In this document: positions 1-12,220 of the stretch, one piece after another
Layout of the letters: the number at the start of each line of letters is the position of its first letter
Position numbering within the stretch: position 1 is the stretch's first letter
Origin: Dirofilaria immitis
Lineage: Eukaryota; Nematoda; Chromadorea; Rhabditida; Onchocercidae
NCBI GenBank assembly: GCA_024305405.1
Contig: JAKNDB010000109.1
Coordinates: 5,580,001-5,644,000, forward strand
Reading direction: 5' to 3'
DNA: 64,000 nt
Position numbers and translations under genes: made by a program
The notes under the pieces: model-generated
Told to the model about the DNA's origin: nothing
The model's database searches: none
Seen by the model: the letters and a program-made list of their open reading frames with translations, nothing else

Positions 1-2130
1 GAACGCTGTGCATCACGATTTTCATTGCTTAAAACATGCATAGCACTTTCAATTGCAAGTGTATACTTCGCCAGTGCCTCATCCCATCGTTCCTGATACT
101 CCAAATCATGCGCTGTGCGAGCAACTAGCTCCGCAGCACGGATCTGAAAATGAATATTAATTTCGAGAAAATGTTTTTTGAAAGTGGATAACAATTTTAG
201 ATACTTCCTTATTAATTTTAAACAGTCCTGAAAGTAAAGACTTATTATCTATTGGAGTTTCGAACCTCAAAAAAATTGAAGATTTGAAACAAGAATTCAG
301 CTTAACCCACTCCTCAAACAAAAACATACCTGAGGCCAATCATCCCATTCCGTCCGATCAAGTGATTGCGATACAGGAAAACCTTCAATAACAGGTCGTA
401 GACGTTCCTTCATGTTCTCAGCATGTTCAAGACATACTTTGATTTTTCGCGAAACTTCACTTTCTCTTCACCTTCATCGAACAATTCCAAGCAATGAATG
501 TAAATCTGCACAGCATTCGATATTAATTTTGTCGCTTCGACTAGATTCTGTGAAGAAATGATTCAGGTAATTGTTATGGTAAATTTACATGCATTTTTCT
601 CCATGGCTACAAAATTTTTTGCTGTCCTGTATGCAAGCCATAGCATAGTAAATTGAACTAATCCTCTAAACTACATCTCGGCATATATGAGCAGGCTGAT
701 TGCTCTTATTTGGAAAGGATAATGTATTCACCCAAATAAATAAAATATTGATATGATATTTTAATAAATAAACTCATTAGTAAAAAATATATATACAAAC
801 ATCTTCAGATTCAGCTTGCTGCGATTTCTTGACATAACTATCAGCTTTATCCAGCTCAGCAGATGAAGGCAATTTCATGAGATCGACAAACGGATGCGTA
901 AAAAACTGTTCAAACGTAATGCGATCATGGGGATTACGAACGAGCAAAGCTGCAAATTAAATGTTTAATTTTTTCTTTGAATATAAAATCAGAGAATCGT
1001 CTTACATATATTAATTATACTCATATATACCTTGCAGAAGGTCAAGACAAACATGCGAAAGTTGCACATTCATCGGGAAATTTATGGATTGCACCGATAA
1101 AATTTGTTCCAAAAGTTTATCATATGTATGGGCAGTGAATGGCGGCACGCCATATAAGCATTCATAGAGAATAATACCGCAAGACCTGCAGCAGAAAATA
1201 AGAAATCTTAAAATTCATCACTTTAAAATTAATATAGCACTTGGAGAAGCGTCCCGCCCTAAAAAAAATTTAACCACAAATCGACACGACTGTCATATGG
1301 TCCTCGACAAAAGATTTCTGGTGCCATATAAAGAGGCGAGCCTCGGAATGATGACGCCTGTTCGTTCTTCTTCAAGTACTGCGAAAGGCCAAAATCCGAT
1401 ACCTGTCAAGACTTATTTCAGGAGAGATATTCAAATGAATCTCTCTTAATATATAATTTCCAAATTTTAATCACAGTTTTAAACTTATACAACCTTGATG
1501 TAAGGCTTAAAACGATTAGTAAGCAAAATATTTTGTGGTTTCAAATCCATGTGCGCCACATTCATTGCCCGCATATACTGGATTGCCGAGGCTAACTGAC
1601 GAAAAAACGACGCGTAAGAGCTTCAGGCAATGGGCCGTAATGCTTGATGAATGAACCCAAATCACCACCACCACAAAATTCCATGATGAGATATATGTTA
1701 TTCCGATCCCATTGAAAATCATATAAACGAACTATATTTCTGGAAAAATATTGATAAACATATTCGGAATTTACCAAACTGTTTAGTTTTATATTTTATA
1801 GTTACGTAAAATTCTACGCTATTCAGCAACAAATTAAACTTTTTGCTATCATTAATCTCACAGTTTCAGTTGTTTTTAGTAGAAGTGGGATCAAGCTATT
1901 ATATCTCATTAAATCGATCCTTTTATTCTTGAACAAAATATCAAGGAATGCCTGTGCTTTAAATTCTTCAAGATCTTTATTTCCGAAATGACACAATCTG
2001 AGTTGAGTTTTGAAGCATTTGCAGCCTGCATACTTATAACTTTAACTGCTACGGTGTCACGCACACCTCTGTCGCCAGGAAAAGCAGATACTGCTTTGAA
2101 AACACAAGAAAATGTACCATTTCCAACTCT
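1..2130 (-). CDS. ULK3: ULK3-like serine/threonine kinase with C-terminal MIT region (partial)
   Basis: Partial protein kinase of the ULK (UNC-51-like) family. Known ULK3 proteins act in autophagy, Hedgehog signalling and ESCRT-dependent abscission. Read right to left: a glycine loop ([11 protein letters not shown]) and VAIK-type lysine (TVAVKVI) at about 2130-1952; then [20 protein letters not shown] and the catalytic loop AHMDLKPQN at 1739-1494. The DFG exon (VSDFGLSQ) is near 1400, the APE-type motif GSPLYMAPE near 1320 and the C-lobe at 1190-880. The HMD in place of HRD resembles the HLD of vertebrate ULK3. Exons nearer the left edge (about 550-380 and 150-1) encode helical sequence rich in E, K and A, as expected for MIT repeats. 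The C-terminus lies outside the window and the first codons were not found. A run of six A at 1602-1607 breaks the frame where [10 protein letters not shown] is expected. The family call is firm; the exact orthologue is less so. Confidence 0.87.
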
Positions 2131-5100
2131 GCAAACGAATTTAGCACGTTACAAGAGTTAACAAAAGCATAGAATTGAGGCGCAGAAAAATTATTGCATT
2201 AAGAGATCATTTGAAGTTGATAAAATGCGTTTGAGATAAGAAGCACAAAAATATAAAATGCAGATGGCACAAAATTCATTACTTCTCACAGACACTGCAT
2301 CCAGCGATGGTGCTTGGAATGTTGCATAGTTGATTACCACCATTTAGCATAATTAGGAATAATGCTAAGTTTTTGATGTTAAAACATCTGAAACTAATAA
2401 AACTAGACGAATTAAAAGTTTGTTAAACTTGGAGCAGTCCTACAATTAGTAGCATGAGTGAATAGCGATGCAAGATGTACTAAACAATAAAAAGAGAAAA
2501 AAGACATTTTAATTTAGAAATATACTGAAACTTTTCAAATTAATCGCAAATCGGACTGTTTCAAATTAATCGATCAGCAAATCTATCGATAAAACAACCT
2601 CAGATTATTCATGCGTATCACAATAATATCTTCGCTCATAAATCACACCGTCCTTGCACATTCATTCCGACTACACATCTTTGCTGCCTTACACAAGTCA
2701 TACCACATCATCCTTTACCTTATTCTTCTCTTTAGTACACTTAATTATTCAAATTATCATCCTGAGTCCTGTCTCGGACTGCATTCATCAATGCTATTCC
2801 CAAAATCCCCGGCAAAAATGACAGACTTCAACGACTATAATCCATGGAACATGAGTTTACGATGATAACAGATTTATGTCATATCGATTGCTTCGTTGTG
2901 AAACATTGAAGTCGAGTTGGTTGTAGTGCTTTCAGAGTGGTGCGAATCTGGTTGAGATGAAGAGAGCAAGGACATGAAGGGAAGGTTGAAGAGAGTCTTG
3001 GGACATACAAAAACGGGACATGGAGTGGGTGAAAGCGTATGAAGATGAAGCAATTTTGATCTAAAGCTCATTCTGAAAATACAGTAACATCCGAGTGAAC
3101 GACTCTTCGTTTTCATCGTTGTTTCCTTTAAAAATTGGTTTTTTGCAGGTTATGATTCATAGATTAATTAGGATTATTCCGAAGGATTTTCAGTCGGTGT
3201 TCGCATCGTAACACCTTCTCAGTTACTTCACTGAAGTCAAGCGGGAGAAATTAGCATTTACTAAGACCATAAGCAAAACCATTTGAAGTCACTTTGCACG
3301 GTGTTTCATTGTTATCGGCGATATAAGTGCAGTTTTGGTTTGATATTTTGCATATAAGAGATATATCAATAAATGGCAGTTGTGCAGTGTGCAGAGAAAG
3401 CAGCTTATTTCAGTACAACACATTAGATTCTTTGCATTTTCAAGGATTAATTCTTCTATATAGTGGTGATACCATTATTTGCTTTCATAGTTTTATTTGA
3501 AGCGTGAGGTGGTGAATGCAATGCATAAATTTGACGTATAGAATGTAGACAATTCTCGTCTATTACGATGCATTCAAAATTAATGCAGTAATTTAAATAG
3601 CACTCTCGCCATGTTAAAGGTGAAAGGGAATTGAAATTACACGGGTTGTTTTGGAACATACTTCTTTGAAGATTAGTACGAACATAGGAGAGAAACATGA
3701 CAATTTGGTTGTATGCTATCTGCATTTTTCTAGTTGTTTTTGATGGATGGAAACAATTTAATAGATTTCGAAAATCTAGCTCTGACTTTTTCGAACACTG
3801 GATCAGCAATAAAGTTGATTGACTTCACGTGGCTTTCCTAATTACTGCTCGCCCAGTGCAATGAAATTCCTAAATTGCAATTTAAATTTGTTTTATTTTG
3901 ATTCATACGTTAAGTATCGTTAAGACCATAAATATTCTTCTTTATAAACAGAAACAGGTATTCGAAGATAATTAAAAAAGGAGATACAATGGAACACATA
4001 TTTAAATCATCTGGTGTTGTACCCTCGGTCTAATTACCAAATTTGCATTTTGCCGGCAATATGTTATGGCAACTTAAAGTACTTACGCATTATTCGAAAC
4101 GATGATTCAATGAATAATTACACCCCATAAATCAAAGTGGATCCCATGAGTACCTCGTAATTGACCGTATTTGTTTATCGCATTGTAGTTTAATAATTCT
4201 ATTCGGTTGTTTATTTGGCAATCCTTTTTTTTTTTATTTTTTGGATGGCAATAGTTTGAAGCTACAAAACCCTTGTAATAATCTGTAAATGGTGATATTC
4301 AATGAGAGCTGATTGAATTCATTTTTGAATCCAAAATCTGATCGCTTCACTTTTCGATATATTTTTCTTCCCATTCTTTATAGCTAAGAACTATGAATGA
4401 TAGCTAGAAAGTAAAATTAGATTACGCTACCTAACTTAAATAAAAAAAAATGAACCCCTTTCTTAAACTGAAAACTAATGATTTCCTGTTTTGCAGATCT
4501 TTGAAAATGTGAAAAAACAAGTTTTCATAGATGACCCTGCTTGTAGTTATTATCCGTAGCTGCATTTTTCAAAATTTTGAGAAAAACGAAAAGATGTTTA
4601 GAAAAATTTTCATCTATTCCTACGTTTCTCACATTTGGTTCTTAACTTCAGAAAAAATGGAAGGTTTTCGAGAAATTCATAGCCGGAAATTCTCGGTCAA
4701 GATTTCCTCTTCGAGCCTTAATGAAACCATAACACTGATTGTCTTTAGAGTATTTCCTTAAATAAATGAAATATAACACGTTTTTAGCAGTTCGTAAAAG
4801 CACGATGATCGAAGCTAAGGATTTAATCATCAAATTTCTATTAATTGCTTTTTTCAACTAGTGTCAATTACAATTACTTTTCCGGACATTGTTTTCTATT
4901 ATTAATGTCAATATTTCTACTTAATTCGATTATGAAACTGGGAGCAATAATAATATGCGACTTATTTCTTACTTCAAAATATATTTGAATTTCTGTAATC
5001 AATTAATTTGAATGAAAATAGTTAGCAAATATACAAAGCACTTAGTAATCTCAACATCTTTTGTAAACGTCATGAGAAAATCTTAAATTAGAAGCTATCT

Positions 5101-6454
5101 TGAAAGAAATAATAGCTGGAAGGGATGTCATAAAACCGATAATACTTAGGATGCCAAGCAAATATTGCTAGCCAGATTGTTATTTCAAGCTCTACTCGTC
5201 TGCATTTCAAGTCATCAGTGCTTTTGGTTAGTAGCTGACAAATGTAGAAGAGAGATTCGCTGTAATAAGTCAGAATACCAGTCGTGTTTATTCATTGCTG
5301 GGATATTATGGAAAAGGCAGGAGACCTGAATAGGCAAATTTGGCTAGGCCCTCAAATATCGCTGATTTTTAACTCTCTCTATTTTCATATTACTTGTATA
5401 TAAAGAAATGCTGTAAACCTGCCGGATCCAGATGACTTCCAGAAGATCTATAGGTCATAGGAATACGAGGATCATATCTATCCACGTAGATATGATCCTC
5501 GTATTCCTTATGAAAACTTTAATTACTTTTCTCTCAGCTCCTCAGTCTGAGCCATCTCTGTCTTCCTCATTTTCTTGTTGCCATCCCTATTGCCTTGTAG
5601 CATTCGGCAGATGGCTGTCCTCCCTCATCCTTCTCATTTCATCCAACTACACAAACAGTACAGGAAATGTAAGGGAGAGGACGGTTCGAAGAAAGCGATA
5701 GGAGTGTAGAGAGGAAGCATAAAGGAACTTGTACATTGTGTATGCTACTCCTTCGTTTGTTTCAGGTCGAAAAGCCTGATCAAGGAATGCTGGAAAAAAT
5801 GAATTAATGAAAATTACAAAGATAGGATGCAAGCGCAGAGTGACAAAGATTTTAATAACGGTGCTTATACAGCTAACAGTGATCCGAATGGTGACAACGC
5901 TCTAATGAGGTCGGACGTTATTGTTGACTTCGTCTGCAGGCATAATTTAGCAATAAAATAAGTTACATCCCCGATTTCTTTAAAAACACTAATTTCTGAA
6001 ATTTGTGTGAAACTTCCGAGTGTGCGATTAATTTTAGTAAAAAGTAAATAATAGGTTGTCTATCTCTTGTCATTTTTTTTTCTGAACAGCTTTTAAGAAA
6101 TGTAATGGCAAGATAATTTCTTGGCTCACTTCCTTTTCATCTGCAAAAACTTAGTCAAGGATAAGATTAGAACGACTTTTCATTAATTTTGTAAGTCTCT
6201 GTCAAATGACTTGAACACAACAATCTCTGATTTGCATTCTTGTAATTACCAGAAGTCAAATTGCATGGAAGATAGTATGATCCTGTTCTTTTGTGATGTT
6301 AAACAGGAACTTTCTCTTTCTTTCTCAATTGACTCTTTATACTGTACAGTATTGCCTTCTATAATATCACGAAAATGTATTAAACTTTTTGAATGTAAAC
6401 TTTTGAATTTTTGAATGTATTAAACTTATTCTTTATGATTCGTTCTATTTTTAG
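2131..6454. other. Intergenic region between kinase and TBCEL-like gene
   Basis: No convincing protein-coding exon was seen. The first exon(s) of the kinase and of the TBCEL-like gene may lie here. A purine-rich, slightly less AT-rich patch at about 2900-3080 is a possible promoter region. Open frames on both strands (for example 3456-3809 minus) show no recognisable domain or splice context. A perfect hairpin at 5459-5508 is listed separately. Confidence 0.5.
5459..5508. repeat. Perfect 22-bp inverted repeat with 6-nt loop
   Basis: Left arm 5459-5480 and right arm 5487-5508 are exact reverse complements, separated by TCCACG. Pairing continues for a few more bases outside the arms (CAT/ATG) with a one-base bulge. 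The flanks then diverge. A perfect stem of this length is not expected by chance at this position. It may be a small-RNA-like hairpin, a fold-back remnant or an artefact. Confidence 0.9.
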
Positions 6455-8653
6455 ATTGAAGAGTGCAGTTCGACATCTTTAGTCGGGGAACTGGAAAAGA
6501 AATACTTGTGTAATATGAATATCGATGAATCGAATATCTTACTGAAGTTCATAGTCAGTATATCGATGCATATCCTTATCAATTAATTACAGTGAGTCTT
6601 GGTTATAGAAACACAGGAATCTAGTAATTTAGTTAAATTCGTCAGCCTAGTATTTCCTTGATTTTCAAAATGTCAATTTTTGATCGCATTGTTGAAATTT
6701 TCATCCATTTTGTTGAAGTTACCATTATATAAAATCCAGAAATGTTTATTCTCAAATTCCATCCTAATTTAGACAGGTATAAGTCCATGTAAGTTGGCTA
6801 GTGAACACACCCTTTTCCTACTTGTACTCAATCATTCGGTGATAAGGTTCGATTTCTATCAATCTGCAGATATGTTCGTGAGGCAAGTTACAGGTTATAT
6901 TCCTTGTCGGTGGTCACATCTGTAGTATTCTACATACTTTGTTATGCGATTTGTATATTTAGGTAGATTTGGCCTGGAACAGACTCTCAACATGGGAAGA
7001 AATCACTTTCATTTTTTCTTTATCCAGATTGAAGGTATTAAATTTGGGATACAATCATTTTTGACAGCATCGAACTTCCCTCTTCCTGTAAATTTGGAGC
7101 TGTTTATATTAAATGGAAAGGATTTACCGATATCAACAGTATTGTTAAATAAAAATTTGTTAAATTGTTAAATAAAATGCCGATATTGAAAGAATTACAT
7201 CTATCGGGAAACAGGTATCTTGCTACTTTGATTTTTCGGTATTTCTGATGGTTTTTCATGGAATTTTTTCGTAACTGCTGCACAATTATGTGCAGAGTTT
7301 CTTATGAAATGTTACAGATTTTTTCTAGAAATCTAGAAAATCGTTTTGACGTTAGCGACGAAGTCATGTCAAAATCACTGGGGTCTTTGTATGTAAGTAA
7401 ATGTAATATCGAGCACTGGGAGATCACTTCTTTATGGAATTCCTTTCCGAATTTAATATCGTTGTCTCAATGTGAAAATCCTATCCGATGTATATCTTGC
7501 AAAGTGAAAGTAGGTATTTGCAAATTTTTTTTCATGGTATCCCTTTATTTGAAGACTATGCAAATGATGAACATTTCCATCTAATCGTTGGACGTATTCC
7601 CTAACTGAAGGTTCTAAATGAGTCAATTATATCCGCTGAACAAAGGGAGAAGTCTGAAAGATTCCTCATAAGGTTTTGTTCTATTATTATGTAATGCCAT
7701 TAAATTTCTTTATTTTTGCAAGCTTTTCTAAATTCACTGCACTTCACTGACACTCGAACTCTTTTGTGCTTCACATAAAAGTTTGGTAGATTATGGGAAA
7801 TCAAAAGCAATCATATTCAAATAACTTCTACATCTTTTTCATTTCTTAAGGCCCAAATTTTAGTGAAGTTTGTAGGAACTATCAGAAAGCACGCGTTTGA
7901 ATTCTTAGGGTTGATCAAATACTATAGATTGTCTTTAAATTGTACCGTCATTTATCAATCATGTTGACGATTCTTTGATGAAAGTAATACAGATGTTTGA
8001 GTGTTTGAGCATTAAGTAATGTAAAGTAAGTAGATGTTTGATGTGTGTCATTTTACATTTTTGTTGTGATACACTTTGTCTGAAGAATAGATATTTTATA
8101 AATCATTTGACAAATCTGGTTGTGAAATAATAAGTCTGTATCCTGAATGTTTCAGGTAGGTATTATGATGTACTGAAATTAAGCCGAAAATATTTGTTAG
8201 GCTAGTTGAGCGACATGGCCATGTGGAACAGCTGTGCAAGGTTGATATGACTCCGAAAAAATATGCTGTTATTGTTGTGATATACGAAGAAACTGGGTGA
8301 CAAAATTGCTTGATTGTTGGAACAATCAACAATTTCCAACAATAAAGAAATCTTTTTATTTTCTCTTAATTCTTTTTGAAGACGAAAATTTGTTTTGTTT
8401 CTTTTTAAGTATAACGCAAATCTGAAAATACGCTTAACGCAAATCGTCTCTTGTCTAATGCATATGCTTGAAAGGTTAACAAGAATTTCTGTAAAACATA
8501 TGCGGCTGTTTTATATTAATAGTGATATTCCATTTCCGAATGCGTTTCCCAAGTCAAATGCTTCTAGCGTTGCATATCGAGGATGGTGAGACAATCTCTG
8601 TTCGGGTATTTTGTCATTTAAGCTTTCATAATCGTTGTTTTGATTATATTTAA
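6455..8653 (+). CDS. TBCEL: Tubulin-folding cofactor E-like protein (TBCEL / COEL-1 type)
   Basis: Leucine-rich-repeat plus ubiquitin-like protein related to tubulin cofactor E. TBCEL proteins are known to destabilise tubulin in the cytoplasm. Exon 7028-7214 carries LRRs (LKVLNLGYNHF, NLELFILNG, ILKELHLSGN). Exon about 7318-7509 carries the LRR with NIEHWEITSLWNSFPNL. Exon about 7590-7672 carries ISAEQREKSERFLIR, matching the vertebrate DGEREDSERFFIRYY block. Exon about 8154-8297 carries KPKIFVRLVERHGHVEQL. Exon about 8411-8653 is the ubiquitin-like domain (LKIRLTQIVSCLMHMLERL to EDGETISVRVF), with a stop at 8651-8653. An upstream exon from 6455 is possible but unrecognised, so the true start is unknown. 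Several one-base frame breaks (for example T5 at 7058-7062) interrupt conserved sequence. The family assignment rests on colinearity over the LRR, linker and UBL parts. Confidence 0.85.
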
Positions 8654-10180
8654 CTCCCAGGAGTCCGGAAACTTTCCGGAAGGTAACAGACTAGTGCAGA
8701 GAAAAGTCAGGAAAAGAATTATTTTATTAAGGAATAAAGAAGTGAGGTCTTTTGCCCACTTTCACTTTGTTCTTGTTAAATTATTCTTCGCTGAGAAATT
8801 CGGAGATTAGAACTTTTCCTCTATTGTTGATGATTTTGTGATGTTTTTCCTTAATTCTAAGTTGTGTTATCAAATTATCTGCTGCTAATGTTACGATCAA
8901 CAAAATGTTTTAGCTATTTGGTATGACTTGTAGAATCCTGTTTCTTTAAAGATGCAACTCATATTCTTTTGGAAGTGTTTTCTTTTTCATTTTCTTTATC
9001 CGTTTTTTATTGACTGCCCTAAATATAGGATAAACTGTCGAAGTGATGGATAACTTGAAATTGTTTAACATTACGCAAAAAAGCGTCGAATGTTGTAAGC
9101 ACGCTTCTGTAATAATTGTTTTCAGTCGAAAATGGTTATTAATAGAAAAGAATTCGTGTTAAAATGGTGGTTTTGCACCGTGGAAATTCATGCTCCTTTC
9201 TATTACCTGGTTTGTACAGCTACTTATATACAAACTACTTCATATTAGATGCTGTTGAAAAATAATCATTCTCCACTTTTATATGTTTTACTTCAACATC
9301 GTCATGATATTGTTCTGTAAATTGAACATTTTAAGGTGACTACTTCCAACTGTTGTAACTTTTTTGAAATTTTCCATAGCAGTCTCAGAACAGAAAATGG
9401 ATTAGCTGAAAAGGATGAATTTTACACGAAGTCATTTACTATATCATTTTGATTATCATTTTGTAATTAGAGCTACATGTTTAATAATTTTAACGAGTAA
9501 TGTGCTTTCTAGTTGAATTTATTGATATTTAAGTCTATTTGGAAATTAGTCATAGTTAATATTTTATCTGTTTTGGAAATGTTGCATTATTGTCAGTATT
9601 GGAACACTAAGATAAATAATGAAATTAAAATTTTAACACTGCATTTGAATTGTAGCAAAGAATTCGTGGTGATAAGGAAGGTTGCGTTTGTGATGTAATC
9701 GTATTAATTTATTAAAATTGCCACGTTGAGACATGAACAGCTTACTGAAGTTTTGGGTCATTGTCTGCAGAACTCGCTTTCTATTACTAATAGTTATTCG
9801 TTATTACCATCACTTTCCTTAATATAATGATTTGAATCGTCAAAAAAATATTTTGGTCTAGAGTTCCAGTATTTCTTGCCTTGAATCATGAACCAAGAAG
9901 GCGTATTTGTAATAAACAGAGATGAAAAAAGGTCTTCAAGAAATGAAGATAAAAAGTATGATAGGAAGAGAAGAGCAACGACAAAGTTATTAATACTCAT
10001 CAGCGTTACATCACTCATTCGTAGTATACGTGGTTTGATGTGTCATTGCAAGTCCTAAACCGAAAATAGAATCTAAAAGTCTATGGAGTAACGCTTCTTT
10101 ATTGTTTATTTTGTTCAATTGAATCGGTTTAAAAAATTTTCTCACAAATAAAAGAATAAAAGTGTGCAACAAAGAACAAA
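8654..10180. other. Intergenic, no recognisable gene
   Basis: AT-rich sequence with only short open frames. A minus-strand hydrophobic frame at about 9794-10018 was seen, but it has no family signature or clear splice sites. No RNA gene was recognised. Confidence 0.45.
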
Positions 10181-10189
10181 TCACTCCAT

Positions 10190-10604
10190 CTCTTACCATT
10201 TTGAGTGCGATTCATCTTATTGAGCAAGAAATTATCCTTGGGATTTTCTCTGCTTCGCAGATAATTTCTGTCGATGCTGTGGTGAATACTGGCGACCATT
10301 TACCAGGAAATTCACTTTGTTGCTATCAATTTTTATTACTATTAACGTTTAAATTATTGGTGAGAAAATTGATGCGTTGCGATAAATTGCGCTTACATTT
10401 TTCCATTTCGCACTTGTTTCAGTGGAGGGGAAGCATCTTACCGCAAGCTCCGTGAGGAATTTTAGAAACGAAATGAATGATATCATGAAGCTTTTCGAAA
10501 TCCGGCACCTTGTTTTGAAAATACAGTTAGAGAAATTCTATGGCAAAGAAAATGATATGGGAGATCTCTTCAGTAGATTAGAAATTGAATTCAGTTCAAT
10601 CTGA
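10190..10604 (+). CDS. Unrecognised short coding patch (hypothetical)
   Basis: Two open stretches on the plus strand may be exons of a small gene. The first (about 10190-10310) reads with hydrophobic character (SLTILSAIHLIEQEIILGIF). After a TTTCAG-like acceptor at about 10420, the second runs to a stop at 10602-10604. It is charged, with a likely helix (NEMNDIMKLFEIRHL, GKENDMGDLFSRLEIEF). An alternative frame just after the acceptor reads GGEASYRKLREEF, so a one-base indel may join the two frames. I do not recognise a family. It lies 1.5 kb downstream of the TBCEL-like stop and does not appear to belong to it, because the ubiquitin-like domain is already complete upstream. Confidence 0.3.
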
Positions 10605-12220
10605 TTTTTGAATTAGATCCAGATATTCGTTTTGGTTCCGAACACTAAATTTTACTGGTCACATAATTTCGTCCCATGCTAACTGCTAATGAAGAGGATT
10701 TTAACAAAGAATATGACAGCTATTCTCATGTATTTGTTCCCATTTTCTAAAAACGGAACAGTCATCAATACCTGGACGGTCATACAAAACACTTTTCGCA
10801 GCTGCTACTCATAGCTAAGTAACAGCTTAGTTCTTTTTCAAAATCAACTTTTAATTTCTTTTCTAAGTTTTTATCCCCATAGTTAACGACTGTTATTTTT
10901 GAAAGTGACTAAAAATTCTCGTAAATTGTCATGAAATAAATAAGTAATGGATGAAAGTCTCTTAAGTTAACTGGTTGATTGGTCAGTTGATAAGGCTGAA
11001 GTAGCAGCAGCTAAATGATACTAAATCAAGACTTGCTATGAACACTAGCTATAGGTTTCTTATAATATTATGTCTCGCAGTAACACTTCATTTGTAGCGA
11101 TACATCTTAATAACTTGAAGTATTTTTTTCATTAAGAATTTCGATTCTTACATTTTAACATATTTTAGTTGTTAATAACTACATCGCATCGTTTTCCAAA
11201 TGTTATTTTTTCTACACCACGATGATTAGTTGCTATAGTCAGATTCTGCACGAGTTAACAAAAATATATTAAAAGGACATACCAATACATCCATGCATCT
11301 GATAGCGTTTTGATCTTGCTTCCTGCAAAGATATATTCTGTTTCGTCATAGTAATCCGTATCACCTATAGAAATTATTAGTATGTCATTAGTGAACATTT
11401 GTAATGAGTCTAAAAAATGTAAATCGAATAGATCAATTTAAGGTTTAATCAACTTTATGGAGAATTTACGCTAGGAAGCGTCTTCAAAATCTGAAAAATT
11501 ATTGTACCTGTTTTGAAGAATCCTAACGCAAAAGCTGCTTCAACTGCTTTGAATTTTTATGCACTTGTGTTTATACACGCGAATGTTTGATAAGAATTTT
11601 CCAAGTTGTTTTGGCATACAAGTTTCTTTCATTCTGAAGTCTACTACCTGTACTACAAAGAATTTGGAAAATTTCCGGTAAGGATTCTCGCTTGAAAGAT
11701 TTTCAGTAAATACTTTTTGTTTCTCTGAATAAATAAACCCTAAAACGTAGTTCAGGCAATGGTATACCAAAGCTTTTCAATCGTTTTTGACTATAAGGCA
11801 CGAGGTTTGTTATTTACCACTGTCTTTCGTTGCTGAATATGCTGAATACTTGCAGTGGAATTTATAATTAATATTTGAAACAGATTTACAAAATTTAAAT
11901 CCAAAAGAAATAAATAATTGCTTCAGAATTTGCTACAGATTATAAATGACTTAAGCAGTTCAACAATAAGTTAAAGCCATAAAAGAAATGCACCCGCGTA
12001 AGGTTGCATTAAAATTTGTTATTGGCTTATTTTGCAAATAAGCAGAATTATTAGTTTATGAAATTTGTGATTTCTTTTCTTCAGCAATTGAATTACTGCT
12101 TCCTCATAGCAATATATATATCTGAATTTTAAATCAGTCTACCCTACGTTTTCTCACGTTCCCTTTTCCAATAAGTTGAGGTATATGAATAATAGCGGAG
12201 ACATCAGACATCAGTTTCTT
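10605..12220. other. Intergenic, nothing identified
   Basis: AT-rich, with many stops in all frames. A 76-codon minus frame at 11540-11770 has no family features. No repeat or RNA gene was recognised. This stretch should contain the 3' end and downstream region of the potassium-channel gene. Confidence 0.45.

Noticed and set aside
3456..3809. 117-codon minus-strand open frame upstream of the kinase
   Set aside because: No domain, no splice context and no composition shift. Length is unremarkable when the whole window is searched.
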